Positions 14,920 through 23,700 of a stretch of DNA of 25,994 nucleotides are shown in pieces. The position numbers and the translations under genes were made by a program. Source of the DNA: Blastocatellia bacterium (GTDB lineage: Bacteria; Acidobacteriota; Blastocatellia; Pyrinomonadales; Pyrinomonadaceae); assembly GCA_003487805.1 (NCBI GenBank), contig DNNE01000016.1:1-25994 (forward strand), in the 5' to 3' direction. The stretch's first letter is position 1. Every line of letters begins with the position of its first letter. The notes beneath the pieces were generated by a model. The model was not told where the DNA came from. It searched no databases and was given only the letters and a program-made list of their open reading frames with translations.

Positions 14920-15417
14920 TTACTTCTCAACAATATCTTTCTTCTGAGTCACCACAAACGCCAGCAACTCATTCTTTTCAGCTTCCGGCACTTTGTACTT
15001 GTCGAGCGCTTCGACCAGATGTTTCGCTGCCGCGTCCCAGTCCGCTTCCGTAATTCCGAGTCCTTTGTGCGACGTGCGCATTTCACGTCCGGTGTAAACA
15101 CATGGACCACCCGCTGCCGCGCAGAATTGATCGAGAATGTGTTGGCGCAGACGCTTCTTGGAATCGTCGCTGAAGCCGGTGAAGAATTTTTCGAAACGTT
15201 TGTCAGTCGCCAGACGCGTGATGAAATCATCGACCACCAATGCGATGGCATCGTATCCGCCGAGCCGCGTGTAAAGCGACTTCTTGTCCTGACTGCCAGT
15301 GGGTGTGGACACTGAACGCGAAATCGCGGCGTTCATTGTCGGTTGAGGCTGTTGCGCCAGAGCGCTTCCGCTAATCGCAATCAGCACGCAGAAAGAAATA
15401 AGAAATTTCCTGGTCAT
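14920..15417 (-). CDS. Exported group 1 truncated haemoglobin
   Basis: The 165-residue protein has a Sec signal peptide (1 to about 21, ending SALAQ) and a globin domain at about 46-160. Features of group 1 truncated globins are SLYTRLGGYDAI, the QHILDQFCAAAGGPCVYTG segment and the proximal haem ligand His117 in REMRTSHKGLGI. Such proteins bind O2 or NO; the signal peptide places this one in the periplasm, where NO detoxification or redox sensing is possible. Two Cys residues (99 and 106) could form a disulfide there. A strong GAGGAGG precedes the ATG at 15417. It is on the same strand as the fasciclin gene but separated from it by a terminator. Confidence 0.92.
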   Translation of the reverse strand: MTRKFLISFCVLIAISGSALAQQPQPTMNAAISRSVSTPTGSQDKKSLYTRLGGYDAIALVVDDFITRLATDKRFEKFFTGFSDDSKKRLRQHILDQFCAAAGGPCVYTGREMRTSHKGLGITEADWDAAAKHLVEALDKYKVPEAEKNELLAFVVTQKKDIVEK

Positions 15418-15456
15418 TGGTCTCCTCCTCGCTTTTTTGAACTTGCTTGAGAAAAG

Positions 15457-15497
15457 CCAGAGCGGCCGGGAGCTCCCAAGAGCCGGGGCCGCCCTGG
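15457..15497 (-). terminator. Rho-independent terminator of the fasciclin gene
   Basis: CCAGAGCGGCC (15457-15467) pairs with GGCCGCCCTGG (15487-15497) over 11 positions, one of them a wobble or mismatch depending on strand. An inner GAGC/GCTC stem is also possible. On the minus strand it is followed by CTTTTC. On the plus strand it is followed by a run of T at 15501-15506. It lies 30 bases after the fasciclin stop, so it should separate the fasciclin gene from the haemoglobin gene. Confidence 0.75.
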
Positions 15498-15527
15498 TAG
15501 TTTTTTCGCGCCAGCCATTTTGCTTTG

Positions 15528-16091
15528 CTAGTTAGGCATCAGCACGGCGTTCACCACATGGATGACGCCATTAGACTGATAGACGTCAGCGATTGTCACC
15601 GTTGCAGTGCCGCCTTTTTCGTCGCGCAGGACGATGTTGTTACCGTCCATCAACGCGGTTAGGGTGCCACCACTGACCGTCTTAAGTCGAGCCTGTCCGT
15701 TACCCTTTTTGATCAGCTTGGCTAAACCCTTTGAATCCCAATTTCCCGCGACCACATGATATGTCAGGACCTTGGTCAGCATTGCTTTATTTTCCGGCTT
15801 GAGCAGCATGTCAACCGCTCCGGCCGGCAGCTGTGCAAACGCGTCGTTGGTCGGCGCGAACACCGTGAACGGCCCTTTCCCATTCAACGTGTCGACCAGC
15901 CCGGCAGCTTTGACAGCGGCAACCAGGGTCGTGTGATCTGCCGAGTTCATCGCGTTGGCGACGATCGTTTTGCTTGGATACATCGCGGCGCCGCCCACCA
16001 TCGGATCATCTTTCATCATCTGCGCGAAAGCTGCTGAGCTACCAATCATCAGAGCTGCCGCGGCCACCATAACGGCGAAAAACCTTTTCAT
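15528..16091 (-). CDS. Secreted fasciclin (FAS1) domain protein
   Basis: The 187-residue protein has a clear signal peptide (1 to about 23, AAFAQ) and one FAS1 domain (about 38-187). The H1 motif is GPFTVFAPTNDAFAQLP, LTYHVVAGNW lies mid-domain, and the terminal H2 motif is SNGVIHVVNAVLMP. FAS1 domains mediate adhesion or binding of small ligands outside the cell. ATG 16091 is chosen because it starts the signal peptide and GGGAGA lies 6 bases upstream; the frame is open further upstream but has no support there. The gene follows an ECF sigma/RskA pair on the same strand, the partner class known to control fasciclin proteins MPT70/MPT83 in mycobacteria, so it is a likely target. Confidence 0.94.
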   Translation of the reverse strand: MKRFFAVMVAAAALMIGSSAAFAQMMKDDPMVGGAAMYPSKTIVANAMNSADHTTLVAAVKAAGLVDTLNGKGPFTVFAPTNDAFAQLPAGAVDMLLKPENKAMLTKVLTYHVVAGNWDSKGLAKLIKKGNGQARLKTVSGGTLTALMDGNNIVLRDEKGGTATVTIADVYQSNGVIHVVNAVLMPN

Positions 16092-16211
16092 TTCATTTCT
16101 CCCTTGCTTAACTTTGAAATTGTTAACTTCCGAGAGATATACGGGGCTCGCGGCGCGATCGGATTTAGCGATTCGATTGGCTTTGCCCAAAAAGTCGACC
16201 TGGACGAACGC

Positions 16212-16288
16212 GGTACGGAACCGGTCGCGCTAGCGGCCGGGTCGTTTCAATGAAGTTACCCGCTTGCTAGCGCAAGCGGTTCTGTACC
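16212..16288. repeat. Inverted repeat, palindrome family A, diverged copy
   Basis: The arms 16212-16242 and 16258-16288 (31 bases) pair with about five mismatches. The right arm, read on the minus strand, begins GGTACAGAACCGCTTGCGCT and keeps the TACAGAACCG edge of the 1195 and 13434 copies. It lies between the anti-sigma stop and the fasciclin start, in a 211-base gap otherwise without recognisable features. Confidence 0.75.
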
Positions 16289-16302
16289 ATCTCAGAATGC
16301 GT

Positions 16303-17133
16303 TCAGGATTTGGGCGAGCTGAGGAAAATTGGAAGCGTGGGAACTGCCGATCCTCTTTTCGGCTCAAGCGTGATGGCAATGACAGCATTTCCCATAGCAT
16401 CGGCGGGCATCTGTTCGGGGAGCAGAGCATGACCCGAAGAATCAACGGTGAATATTCTTCCGGGCACGGGTGAATGGCCTTTGGGAATGAACCAGAGCTC
16501 GTAGGCTTTGTCAGGAGGAGTCGCGGGCAATCCGTCCGCTAAGAAAACTGCCTTGCCCGTTTTCTGATCGTAGACAAAAGAGCCGCGAGCGTTTTGTGCA
16601 GTTTCGCTGCCGGCAAGCTCCAAATGTTTCGCGTCGGGAGAGTTGAGCAGCGCGAGGGCTTCGCGTTGCCGCGCGAGCACGTCGCGATCTCGAACCAACT
16701 CGTGTTGCTGAGTATTTAGTTGACGATTAAGCTGGGCGACCTCCTGCTGCAGCTTTGCATCGCGGCGCCAAAGCACAATCAGCCCTATCAGCAGCGCGAT
16801 AAATGCCAGGCCGGCGGCTATTCGCAGACCCATCGTCCAAACGTTCCAATTAGCTCGCGGCTTCAGCGGCACAACTTTGTCATTCATTGCGCCAGCGCGA
16901 TCGACGGTCCGTTCCGCGCGCACGCTCTCGAGAATTCGGGCGCGAACTTCCGGGCGTGGTTCGACAGGCTCCGCCGTATAAGCCAGGAGAGCTGCGTCAT
17001 CGCGTAGCGCGATCAACTCGGCCCGGCACTCGGCACAGGTTTCCAGATGCGCCTCGAGCTCGCGCGCCTCAGACACTTCAAGCGCGTTGAGTGAATGCGG
17101 AACCAATAACTGCTGGTAATCCTGATGCTCCAT
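16303..17133 (-). CDS. RskA-like zinc anti-sigma factor
   Basis: The 276-residue protein holds an ECF sigma factor inactive at the membrane. Residues 29-36 read HLETCAEC, the HxxxCxxC zinc motif of anti-sigma domains. A single membrane segment lies at about 103-122 (GLRIAAGLAFIALLIGLIVLW), followed by a coiled coil to about 165 (LQQEVAQLNRQLNTQQHELV) and an extracytoplasmic RskA domain (GKAVFLADGLPATPPDKAYELWFI). Release probably occurs by regulated proteolysis, which is family knowledge. Its ATG lies 4 bases after the stop of the sigma factor, so the pair is cotranscribed and probably translationally coupled. Confidence 0.93.
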   Translation of the reverse strand: MEHQDYQQLLVPHSLNALEVSEARELEAHLETCAECRAELIALRDDAALLAYTAEPVEPRPEVRARILESVRAERTVDRAGAMNDKVVPLKPRANWNVWTMGLRIAAGLAFIALLIGLIVLWRRDAKLQQEVAQLNRQLNTQQHELVRDRDVLARQREALALLNSPDAKHLELAGSETAQNARGSFVYDQKTGKAVFLADGLPATPPDKAYELWFIPKGHSPVPGRIFTVDSSGHALLPEQMPADAMGNAVIAITLEPKRGSAVPTLPIFLSSPKS

Positions 17134-17137
17134 TAAA

Positions 17138-17701
17138 CTAAGTCGCGTGCTGCGCCAATAATTCTCGTAACTTGATCAATCCCGAACGCATGCGTGTCTT
17201 GACCGTGCCCAGAGGATCGCCCAGCCGCTCGGCAATCTCAGTTTGGGTCAAACCTTCAAAGTACGCCAGCAACAACACCTTTCTCTGTTCATCCGCTAAT
17301 TCGGCCAGCGCGTTTCGGACGATCGCGCTTTTCTCAGAGTTCAAAGCATCGAGCGCCGCATCGCCTATTTCGTCCGCCGGCTCCTGGGCCGCTTCCTCTG
17401 CCAGTCGCGCGCGCGAACCGGCCGCGCGCAAACGGTCCAAGGCGCGGCTGCGCGCGATCGTGGCCAACCAGGTAAAAGCGCGTCCGCGAGCTTCATCAAA
17501 GTCGCCCGCTCGCCGCCAAACCTGCAAAAAGACTTCCTGCAAAACATCTTCCGCCTCCTGGCGGTCATTCAATATACGAAGGATGAGGCCAAACAGGATT
17601 AGGCGGTAACGATCATAACAGGCAGCCAGAGCACTTTCGTCCCCGCGCGCCACGGCATGTAGCAGATCGTTATCAGAAGTTTGTGAAGGTTCGGCTTGCA
17701 C
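17138..17701 (-). CDS. ECF sigma factor, SigK-like
   Basis: The 187-residue protein consists of sigma region 2 (about 28-95: DRYRLILFGLI, EAEDVLQEVFLQVWRRAG, ARSRALDRLR) and region 4 (about 130-185: LLAYFEGLTQTEIAERLGDP, GTVKTRMRSGL). It directs RNA polymerase to promoters of its regulon when released by the adjacent RskA-like factor. The start appears to be GTG at 17701, since no ATG is available and no good Shine-Dalgarno is visible. It lies 26 bases after the stop of the VWFA gene at 17728, which suggests one transcript for VWFA, sigma and anti-sigma. The FDEARGRAFTWLATIAR segment and the RskA partner suit the SigK-type group; this sub-assignment is an inference. Confidence 0.93.
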   Translation of the reverse strand: MQAEPSQTSDNDLLHAVARGDESALAACYDRYRLILFGLILRILNDRQEAEDVLQEVFLQVWRRAGDFDEARGRAFTWLATIARSRALDRLRAAGSRARLAEEAAQEPADEIGDAALDALNSEKSAIVRNALAELADEQRKVLLLAYFEGLTQTEIAERLGDPLGTVKTRMRSGLIKLRELLAQHAT

Positions 17702-17727
17702 GGAGAGAGGTTCTTTAGCAATCCCGT

Positions 17728-19551
17728 TTAGTGAGGCGCTGCCACGACCGGGCTCAGCCGCACTGCCGCACCATCGCGATTGGTGCGGACTCGAACGCGT
17801 CTGTGTCCCGTGCTATCTGCGTTCGAGTTGTAAGTGATCGTATAGGCGGTTCGCATCTGCGCGACGATGTCGTCATACGCTTTCTGTAAATCATCCATCC
17901 GCTGAATTTGATAAAACACGCCTCCCGACACTTGCGCGAGCTTCGTGCCCTCTTCCAATGCACGCGTCGTGATCGTCAAATACCTGGTGCGCATGGGATC
18001 GACAGTGATCGAAGGCTTAGGCACACTCGATTCAGGAATCAAACCCGATGGCACGTACAGCGGATAGATCAACGCGCCGGATTCGATCGTAGCTTCCAAA
18101 ATCGACGGAAAAGGAACGAACGATTTGTTGTCATCGCCATCCGACATGATGACGACCGCCGTGCGATCGCCGCGCAAGGGCTTTAGCGTTTGGACCAGCG
18201 TGTAACCCAGCGCATCGTACATCGCGGTCGCTCCACCTGCGTCCAGCTCGTCTAGCTTCTTTGAGAGCAGAGCGCGATCTGTCGTGAAGTCGGAAATGAT
18301 TTTGATGTCATCGTGAAAGCTGAGGATTGAGATGCGATCCTGTGGACTGGCAGTATTCAGAAAATCGCGCGCCGCTTTGCGGATGAAGTCGATCCGCTCT
18401 TCCACGCTGCCCGATACATCCAACAACAGCACCAGATTGAAAGGTTCGGTCGACGGGGTCACGTTGACGACCTTTCGCTCACTGCCGTCCTCGTAAACCG
18501 AAAAATCGGCGTCGCGCATTCCCGGAATCGCGCGGCCATTGCGATCGGTGACGCTGGCGTTGACGCGCATCAGTTGCGGAGTAACAGCCGTAACCATCTC
18601 GCCGGGCGCGCGCACAGTTAGGAGCGAGGGCTCAATCCGCCGCGGCGGCAGGGTCTTTGCATAGTCGCCAAACATGCGCGGACTGACTTTGCGAATCGCA
18701 TCCGACAGCGGACCATCGCCACTGCGCACGATCGCTTTGGCGGCTTCGGTCAGCGGCCGCTCGCGCAAATCATTCGGGGCCATGCTCGGATCGACGTTCA
18801 GCAGAATGACGCCGCGCTGCGTCGTGAAATTCAACTCGACCAGCTCCTGCCTCTCGGGCGGCTTATCAGAATTATCATTTGGCTTCTCAGATCCTTCCGC
18901 ATTTTTGCCCGTCCCGTCAGTCGCTTGTTTCTCAGCATCTTCGTTGGAAGCGTCACTCGGTTTTTCTTTCTTTTCCTTTTTGCGCTTCGCGTCAGGACCT
19001 AAGAGTCCGGCGATTGAAAAAGAGCCGGCGTGACCCTCTTTTATGCGTGGCAATTCCACGTCGCTCAGAAAACGCGGCCGGCTTGATTGCCATTGAAACT
19101 TGAACTTCAATGCCTCGAGCGGCACGTCGGCATGAATGGTTCCGGTGTTCGTCATGACATCAGCAACTTCAAAATCCCCGATGACATCAACCATGCCGGA
19201 TTCGCTCTCGATGCGCACCCGCGCGCGCTTCGGGACTCGGACCGTGATATCAATTCGATAAGGTCGCTCGCGCACCACGATCTCATTGCTGGAAACGGTT
19301 ATGTCGCCGGGCACAACGGTTGCGCCCGTCGACGTCGCTTTCAAGCTGGCCTTGTCTTTTTCGTTATCAGAAGCAATTACCGAGACCCGGCCGTTGCGGT
19401 TCTTAATAGTGAGAAGTGTCCTGGCGCTCGTGTTCAGCTCGCGTTCGTACGTCTGCGCGCAAACTACACTCGTCGAGCCAACCAAAACCGCCACGGAAAT
19501 GAAAAGCAAAAATGATCTATAGCGGAAAGGTGAATGGGTACTGCAAAACAT
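17728..19551 (-). CDS. Large exported VWFA protein with beta-rich N-terminal part
   Basis: The product has 607 residues. A signal peptide (hydrophobic part about 14-30, ending VVCAQ) is followed by a DUF4097-like beta-rich region (about 45-145: LLTIKNRNGRVSVIAS, VRVPKRARVRIESESGMVDV). A highly charged Lys/Glu/Asp low-complexity linker lies at about 188-235. The acidobacterial-type VWFA region follows: MRVNASVTDRNGRAIPGM, MIDAS D378-V-S-G-S382, MSDGDDNKSF and AYTITYNSN. VWFA domains bind proteins through a metal ion; the role here is unknown. ATG 19551 is the only Met ahead of the signal sequence, but it has no ribosome binding site. It precedes the ECF sigma gene by 26 bases and may be part of the same regulatory unit. 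Confidence 0.9.
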   Translation of the reverse strand: MFCSTHSPFRYRSFLLFISVAVLVGSTSVVCAQTYERELNTSARTLLTIKNRNGRVSVIASDNEKDKASLKATSTGATVVPGDITVSSNEIVVRERPYRIDITVRVPKRARVRIESESGMVDVIGDFEVADVMTNTGTIHADVPLEALKFKFQWQSSRPRFLSDVELPRIKEGHAGSFSIAGLLGPDAKRKKEKKEKPSDASNEDAEKQATDGTGKNAEGSEKPNDNSDKPPERQELVELNFTTQRGVILLNVDPSMAPNDLRERPLTEAAKAIVRSGDGPLSDAIRKVSPRMFGDYAKTLPPRRIEPSLLTVRAPGEMVTAVTPQLMRVNASVTDRNGRAIPGMRDADFSVYEDGSERKVVNVTPSTEPFNLVLLLDVSGSVEERIDFIRKAARDFLNTASPQDRISILSFHDDIKIISDFTTDRALLSKKLDELDAGGATAMYDALGYTLVQTLKPLRGDRTAVVIMSDGDDNKSFVPFPSILEATIESGALIYPLYVPSGLIPESSVPKPSITVDPMRTRYLTITTRALEEGTKLAQVSGGVFYQIQRMDDLQKAYDDIVAQMRTAYTITYNSNADSTGHRRVRVRTNRDGAAVRLSPVVAAPH

Positions 19552-19612
19552 AGCGATTGATCTTGCCTGTGCACGGGATTCATGGTCAAGTTAGAATGCG
19601 ACTTCGAGTTTT

Positions 19613-19921
19613 ATGACTGAACGCGAATTCAAATCGTTTGCTGAGTTTTGGCCCTACTACCTCAGCGAACACAGCAAATCCGCGACCCGGCTGATGCATG
19701 TCACGGGGACGCTTACCGCAATTGGTTTTGTGATTCTGATGATCGCAATTGGCAGGTGGTGGTTATTTCCATTGGCGCTGGTGCCGGGCTACGCGTTCGC
19801 ATGGATCGCGCACTTCTGCGTTGAGAAAAATCGGCCCGCGACATTCACCTATCCGCTCTGGTCGTTAATGGGCGATTGGAAAATGCTGGCGCTGATGCTT
19901 ACAGGCAAGCTGAAAGGTTAA
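19613..19921 (+). CDS. DUF962 / Mpo1-like membrane protein
   Basis: The 102-residue protein matches the DUF962 family: FKSFAEFWPYYLSEHS near the N-terminus, RLMHVTGTL, two hydrophobic segments (about 32-47 and 50-66), then AWIAHFCVEKNRPATFTYP and LWSLMGDWKM. Yeast Mpo1 is an iron-dependent dioxygenase acting on 2-hydroxy fatty acids, and the conserved His residues in EHS, MHVTG and HFCVEKN suit such a metal site; activity of this bacterial member is an inference. It is divergent from the VWFA gene, 61 bases away. Confidence 0.88.
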   Translation: MTEREFKSFAEFWPYYLSEHSKSATRLMHVTGTLTAIGFVILMIAIGRWWLFPLALVPGYAFAWIAHFCVEKNRPATFTYPLWSLMGDWKMLALMLTGKLKG

Positions 19922-19929
19922 TGCCTAAT

Positions 19930-20009
19930 TTGGAGTGCGCTGACTTGTCAGCGCTTTCGTTTACTAAGATGAGATGCTAAAAAAGCGGCGACAAGCCGCC
20001 GCACTCCAA
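19930..20009. repeat. Inverted repeat, GGAGTGCG type
   Basis: TTGGAGTGCGCTGACTTGTC begins at 19930 and the arm ends near 19957; it is mirrored by 19981-20009 ending GCCGCACTCCAA. Each arm has its own hairpin (GCGCTGAC-TT-GTCAGCGC; GCGGC-GACAA-GCCGC). The right arm ends 2 bases before the nth start codon and takes the place where a ribosome binding site would be. Confidence 0.85.
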
Positions 20010-20011
20010 AA

Positions 20012-20680
20012 ATGAGAGAGACCAAATCCCAAAAGAAAGAGCGCGCCGAACAGATCATCAAGCTGCTCAAGCGCGCCCATCCTGACGCTCATTGCGCCCT
20101 CAATCATTCGAATGCATTTGAACTTTTGGTAGCCACGATTCTCTCGGCACAATGCACAGACGAACGCGTCAACATTGTCACGGCCGATCTGTTTCGCAAA
20201 TACCGAAAGCCTGAAGACTACTTGAAAGTTCCCGAAACAGAACTGCAGCAGGACATTCGCACGACCGGGTTCTTCCGCAACAAGACAAGAAACATCCAGG
20301 GCGCGTGCAAGGTTCTGGTTGAAGAATTCCACGGCGAAGTTCCCAGGACGATGGAAGAGTTGTTAAAGCTTCCGGGCGTCGCGCGCAAGACTGCGAATGT
20401 AGTGCTCGGGGTTGCCTATGGAATTGCTGCGGGGATCGTTGTCGATACGCACGTGACTCGGCTCTCGAACCGTCTCGGGCTAACCAAACAGAAAGATGCC
20501 GTGAAGATCGAAAACGATCTGATCGAACTTGTCCCAAAGAAGGATTGGATTATTTTTTCACACCTGCTGATCTTTCATGGCCGGCGCATCTGCAAAGCGC
20601 GACGGCCACTGTGCGAAGAGTGTGCGGTGGAAAAACTTTGTCCTTCGTCGATTTTGAAAACGGGGAAGGTTCCGAATTAG
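20012..20680 (+). CDS. nth: Endonuclease III
   Basis: This 222-residue base-excision repair glycosylase/AP lyase removes oxidised pyrimidines. Features are the helix-hairpin-helix LPGVARKTANVV with catalytic Lys126, the catalytic Asp145 in VDTHVTRLSNRLGL, and a C-terminal [4Fe-4S] site with Cys194, Cys201, Cys204 and Cys210 (spacing 6-2-5, as expected). The length is normal. ATG 20012 has no Shine-Dalgarno sequence because a palindromic repeat ends 2 bases upstream; no better start is available downstream. It converges with the TonB receptor gene. Confidence 0.96.
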   Translation: MRETKSQKKERAEQIIKLLKRAHPDAHCALNHSNAFELLVATILSAQCTDERVNIVTADLFRKYRKPEDYLKVPETELQQDIRTTGFFRNKTRNIQGACKVLVEEFHGEVPRTMEELLKLPGVARKTANVVLGVAYGIAAGIVVDTHVTRLSNRLGLTKQKDAVKIENDLIELVPKKDWIIFSHLLIFHGRRICKARRPLCEECAVEKLCPSSILKTGKVPN

Positions 20681-20726
20681 CTGCCGAGGAAGTATCAGAC
20701 CGAAATTCACAAATTTGATTTCGACT

Positions 20727-20752
20727 ATCTTGTTGATCCGGTAAATCCTGTC
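20727..20752. repeat. Single arm of the ACAGGATTTACA-type repeat
   Basis: ATCTTGTTGATCCGGTAAAT followed by CCTGTC matches the right arm of the repeat at 6611-6636 with a few differences. No partner arm is seen nearby. It lies in the 80-base gap between the convergent nth and TonB receptor genes. Confidence 0.6.
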
Positions 20753-20760
20753 AGATGTCC

Positions 20761-23700
20761 TTAGAAGCTTAACCTCACGCGCAGGCTAACGTTCCGGTTA
20801 CCGCCCGCGCCGCCACCGCCGGGTCCGAAAAAGAACATACCCGAAGAGTTCGTTGATCTTAAAAAGTACGGCGACGCCATGTTGCCTATCGGATTTGAAC
20901 GGTTGTTGCGATTCAGCAGATTGCTGGCATAAACCGAAATCACCAATTGATATGGCCGCTGCACCGGAGGTTTCGCGGGTGTCTTTCCATTGGCGGGCGG
21001 CGGCGTTGCGGTCGCGGTGCTGACGACGACGCCGGCGCTGGCGGGGGGAGTCTTGGGCGGGATAGCTTTGCCAAACTTCCAGGTCTTGGACGCGCCCATA
21101 TTCACTGAGAAGAATGCCGGCCCCTGGCCAAAGTTTCGCGGAATGATTCGCTGACCGGGTGAAGGGTTTGGGTCGAGCGCGCCATAGGGCGTCGTCACCA
21201 CCCCCGGCTTGGTTAGATCCGTCGCGAAGGCTGGTCTCTCGGTGAACGCGTTATCGCCGTTCGTATCATGGCCGGTAGTGATATTGAACGGAGACCCACT
21301 GCTGCCCACGATGAATGAGTTGATGCCCCAACCTGTCTTATTCTGCCAATTCAAACCAGTGTAGAAGCGATGCCGCACATCGTAATTGCCTCGGCTCCAC
21401 TCGTTGGAAAAATCGTACGCATCGAGAGGTGAACCACTACTGCCGTTATCGATGCTTTTGGTTTTGCCCAGGTTATATGATGCCCAGAACCCGATTTTCT
21501 TGAACAGCGTGCCGCTGGCGTTAAAGTTGAGTTGGTTATATCGGTTGTAGCCGTTCGACTGGGACTCGAGAATGTTGCCGGCGCTCTTTCCGAGCGGCCG
21601 CACACCGCTCGTCGGATCCAAAGGATTGTAGGTGCCACCCAGCGGCGCGTTGATGTTCACGGTGCGGATCGCGTTGGTGATACGGCCAAACGAGTAGCTG
21701 ATCGAGAACCGGTAGTTCTTGCTTATTTGGTGCTCAACGCTGACCGATCCGCGCACCGAAGTGTAAGCAGTAAGGTCAGGGGACAGTTGCCGCCGAGTCT
21801 GCGGCAGCTTAAACGCATTGAGCGCCTCGATGGGTGGAATTGCCGGAAACAGATCCAGCACAGCAGGATCAGTCACCACGAACTGCTGCTGATTCACGCC
21901 GTTGAAACGCTCGGCGCTCAAAATAAGATCTTCCGAAACGCGTTGGTAGAAGATGCCGATTCCGCCGCGAATGACAGTAGAAGGCGGCTTTGGCGGCGCA
22001 GACGCGGGCTTCACTGCGGGCGCGGGCGAAGTACTCGTCGCGTTCTTTGCGTCAGCCGGCGTGGCTGTCGCCGTAGTTGTCGCGCCACCCTTTGCGTCCG
22101 CGGGTTTGGCTGCAGGCGCTGGTGAAGTACTCGCAGCGTTCTTTGCGTCAGTCGGCGTGGCTGTCGCGGCACTTGTCGCGCCGGCCTTTGCGTCCGCGGG
22201 CTTGCCTGACGTGGTCGGCGTCGCTGCCATCGCGACCTTAGTATCGATGGGCGCCGACTTCTTCTTGCCGCCAAACATCGGCGACCACGCAAAGCCAATG
22301 CGCGGCGCAAAGTTGAAATTGCTGTTGATGTTATTTTGGTTCTCGTAGCGCAGGCCCGGTGAAATTGTCAGGTGCTGTCGCAGCTTCCAGTCGTCCTGGA
22401 GATAGAAACTGACATCGCTTTGAGTGACATCCGCTTGAGGATTGCCGCCCGCAATCGAAAACTGGGTCGGGCCGCCTCCCAGCGATCTAATTTGCGCGCC
22501 GCTCAGTCCGGTGCGTTGAAACGTGAGCGTGCGCCGATAACGCTCCAGACTGCTGAGGTCCAATGGGGCCGCGCCGGGAATTATTTGATCGTTCGGGTCC
22601 AACGCCGGGCCGGCGCCGCCTGAGAATGTGTACGTGCCACCGAAATTCGAAGGCGCGATGCTCTTAATACTTACATACCGGTAACGTCCGCCAACTTTTA
22701 TGAAGTGTTTGCCTGTTTGCCACGAAGTGAAGTTTTGCAGCTCAGCGCGATCCTGCGTGTTTGAGGCGTTGCCGACTTGCGCTCCACCACCTGAAAACGA
22801 ATCGGAAACATTCAACGACGGAATCGCATTCTTGGCGTTCTGGCGATAGATGCTGTGAATCACCTGCAAACGCGTTTCGTTGATCATCTTCTCGTTAATC
22901 ACCGCCGTTTCCGTCATTTGCAGCGAGTGATAGACATTCTCTGAACGATATGCCCGCGACGGCAAAGCAAAGCCGCCAATGCCCGCCGGGTCCTGATAAC
23001 CGTTGCTGAATTCATAGCTCGAAACGAGTGTGTGCTTCTTATTGATCTTCAGGTCCACGCGTCCGCCAATGTTGTCATAAACATTTGGCGTCACGATCGT
23101 CTGATTAAACAGCGTCGGCTTCAACGTTGCTGGATCAAGCGTGGTCGCATTAATGATCGCGTTGCTGTCTGCGGCGAAGCGATTGAGGTAAACGCTAAAC
23201 GAAGCGCGCTTCTTTTTCAGTGGGCCGGTCAGATTGAAATTCCACCCGCGTTGCTGATAGGGCGCCCGCACCAGCGCAAACGGATTGCGCGAGTTCAAAC
23301 TCTCATCGGTGAAATTGAATGAGGCGCTGCCGTGAAATTTGTCTGAGCCGGGCTGCGTATAAATCTCGATCCCGCCCCAGCCGGGATATTCATTTTCAGC
23401 GGAATAGGGATTTTGATTGATGCGAACTTCGCGAATCTGTTCCTTCGGCGGAATTTTTCCATTTGAAAAGCCGTCAACTTTGATTTGCGCGCTGCCGCCG
23501 TTCTCATCCCCCAGACTAGGCCCGGCCATCGCCTGCAACGCCGCGGCGAGCGCATCGGGATCAGTAGGCAAAGCATCGAGTTCTTTCTGGCCCAGGACCA
23601 CGGCGTCCCCGTTTCGATCCGAATCGGTGCTGACTCCTTTATTGTCGACCGTAACTATCTGTTCTACCGCACCCACGATCAGTTGCAAATCAAGAGTAGT

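Noticed and set aside
21532..22125. 197-codon plus-strand frame
   Set aside because: It is antisense to the TonB receptor and partly created by the GC-rich tandem repeat.
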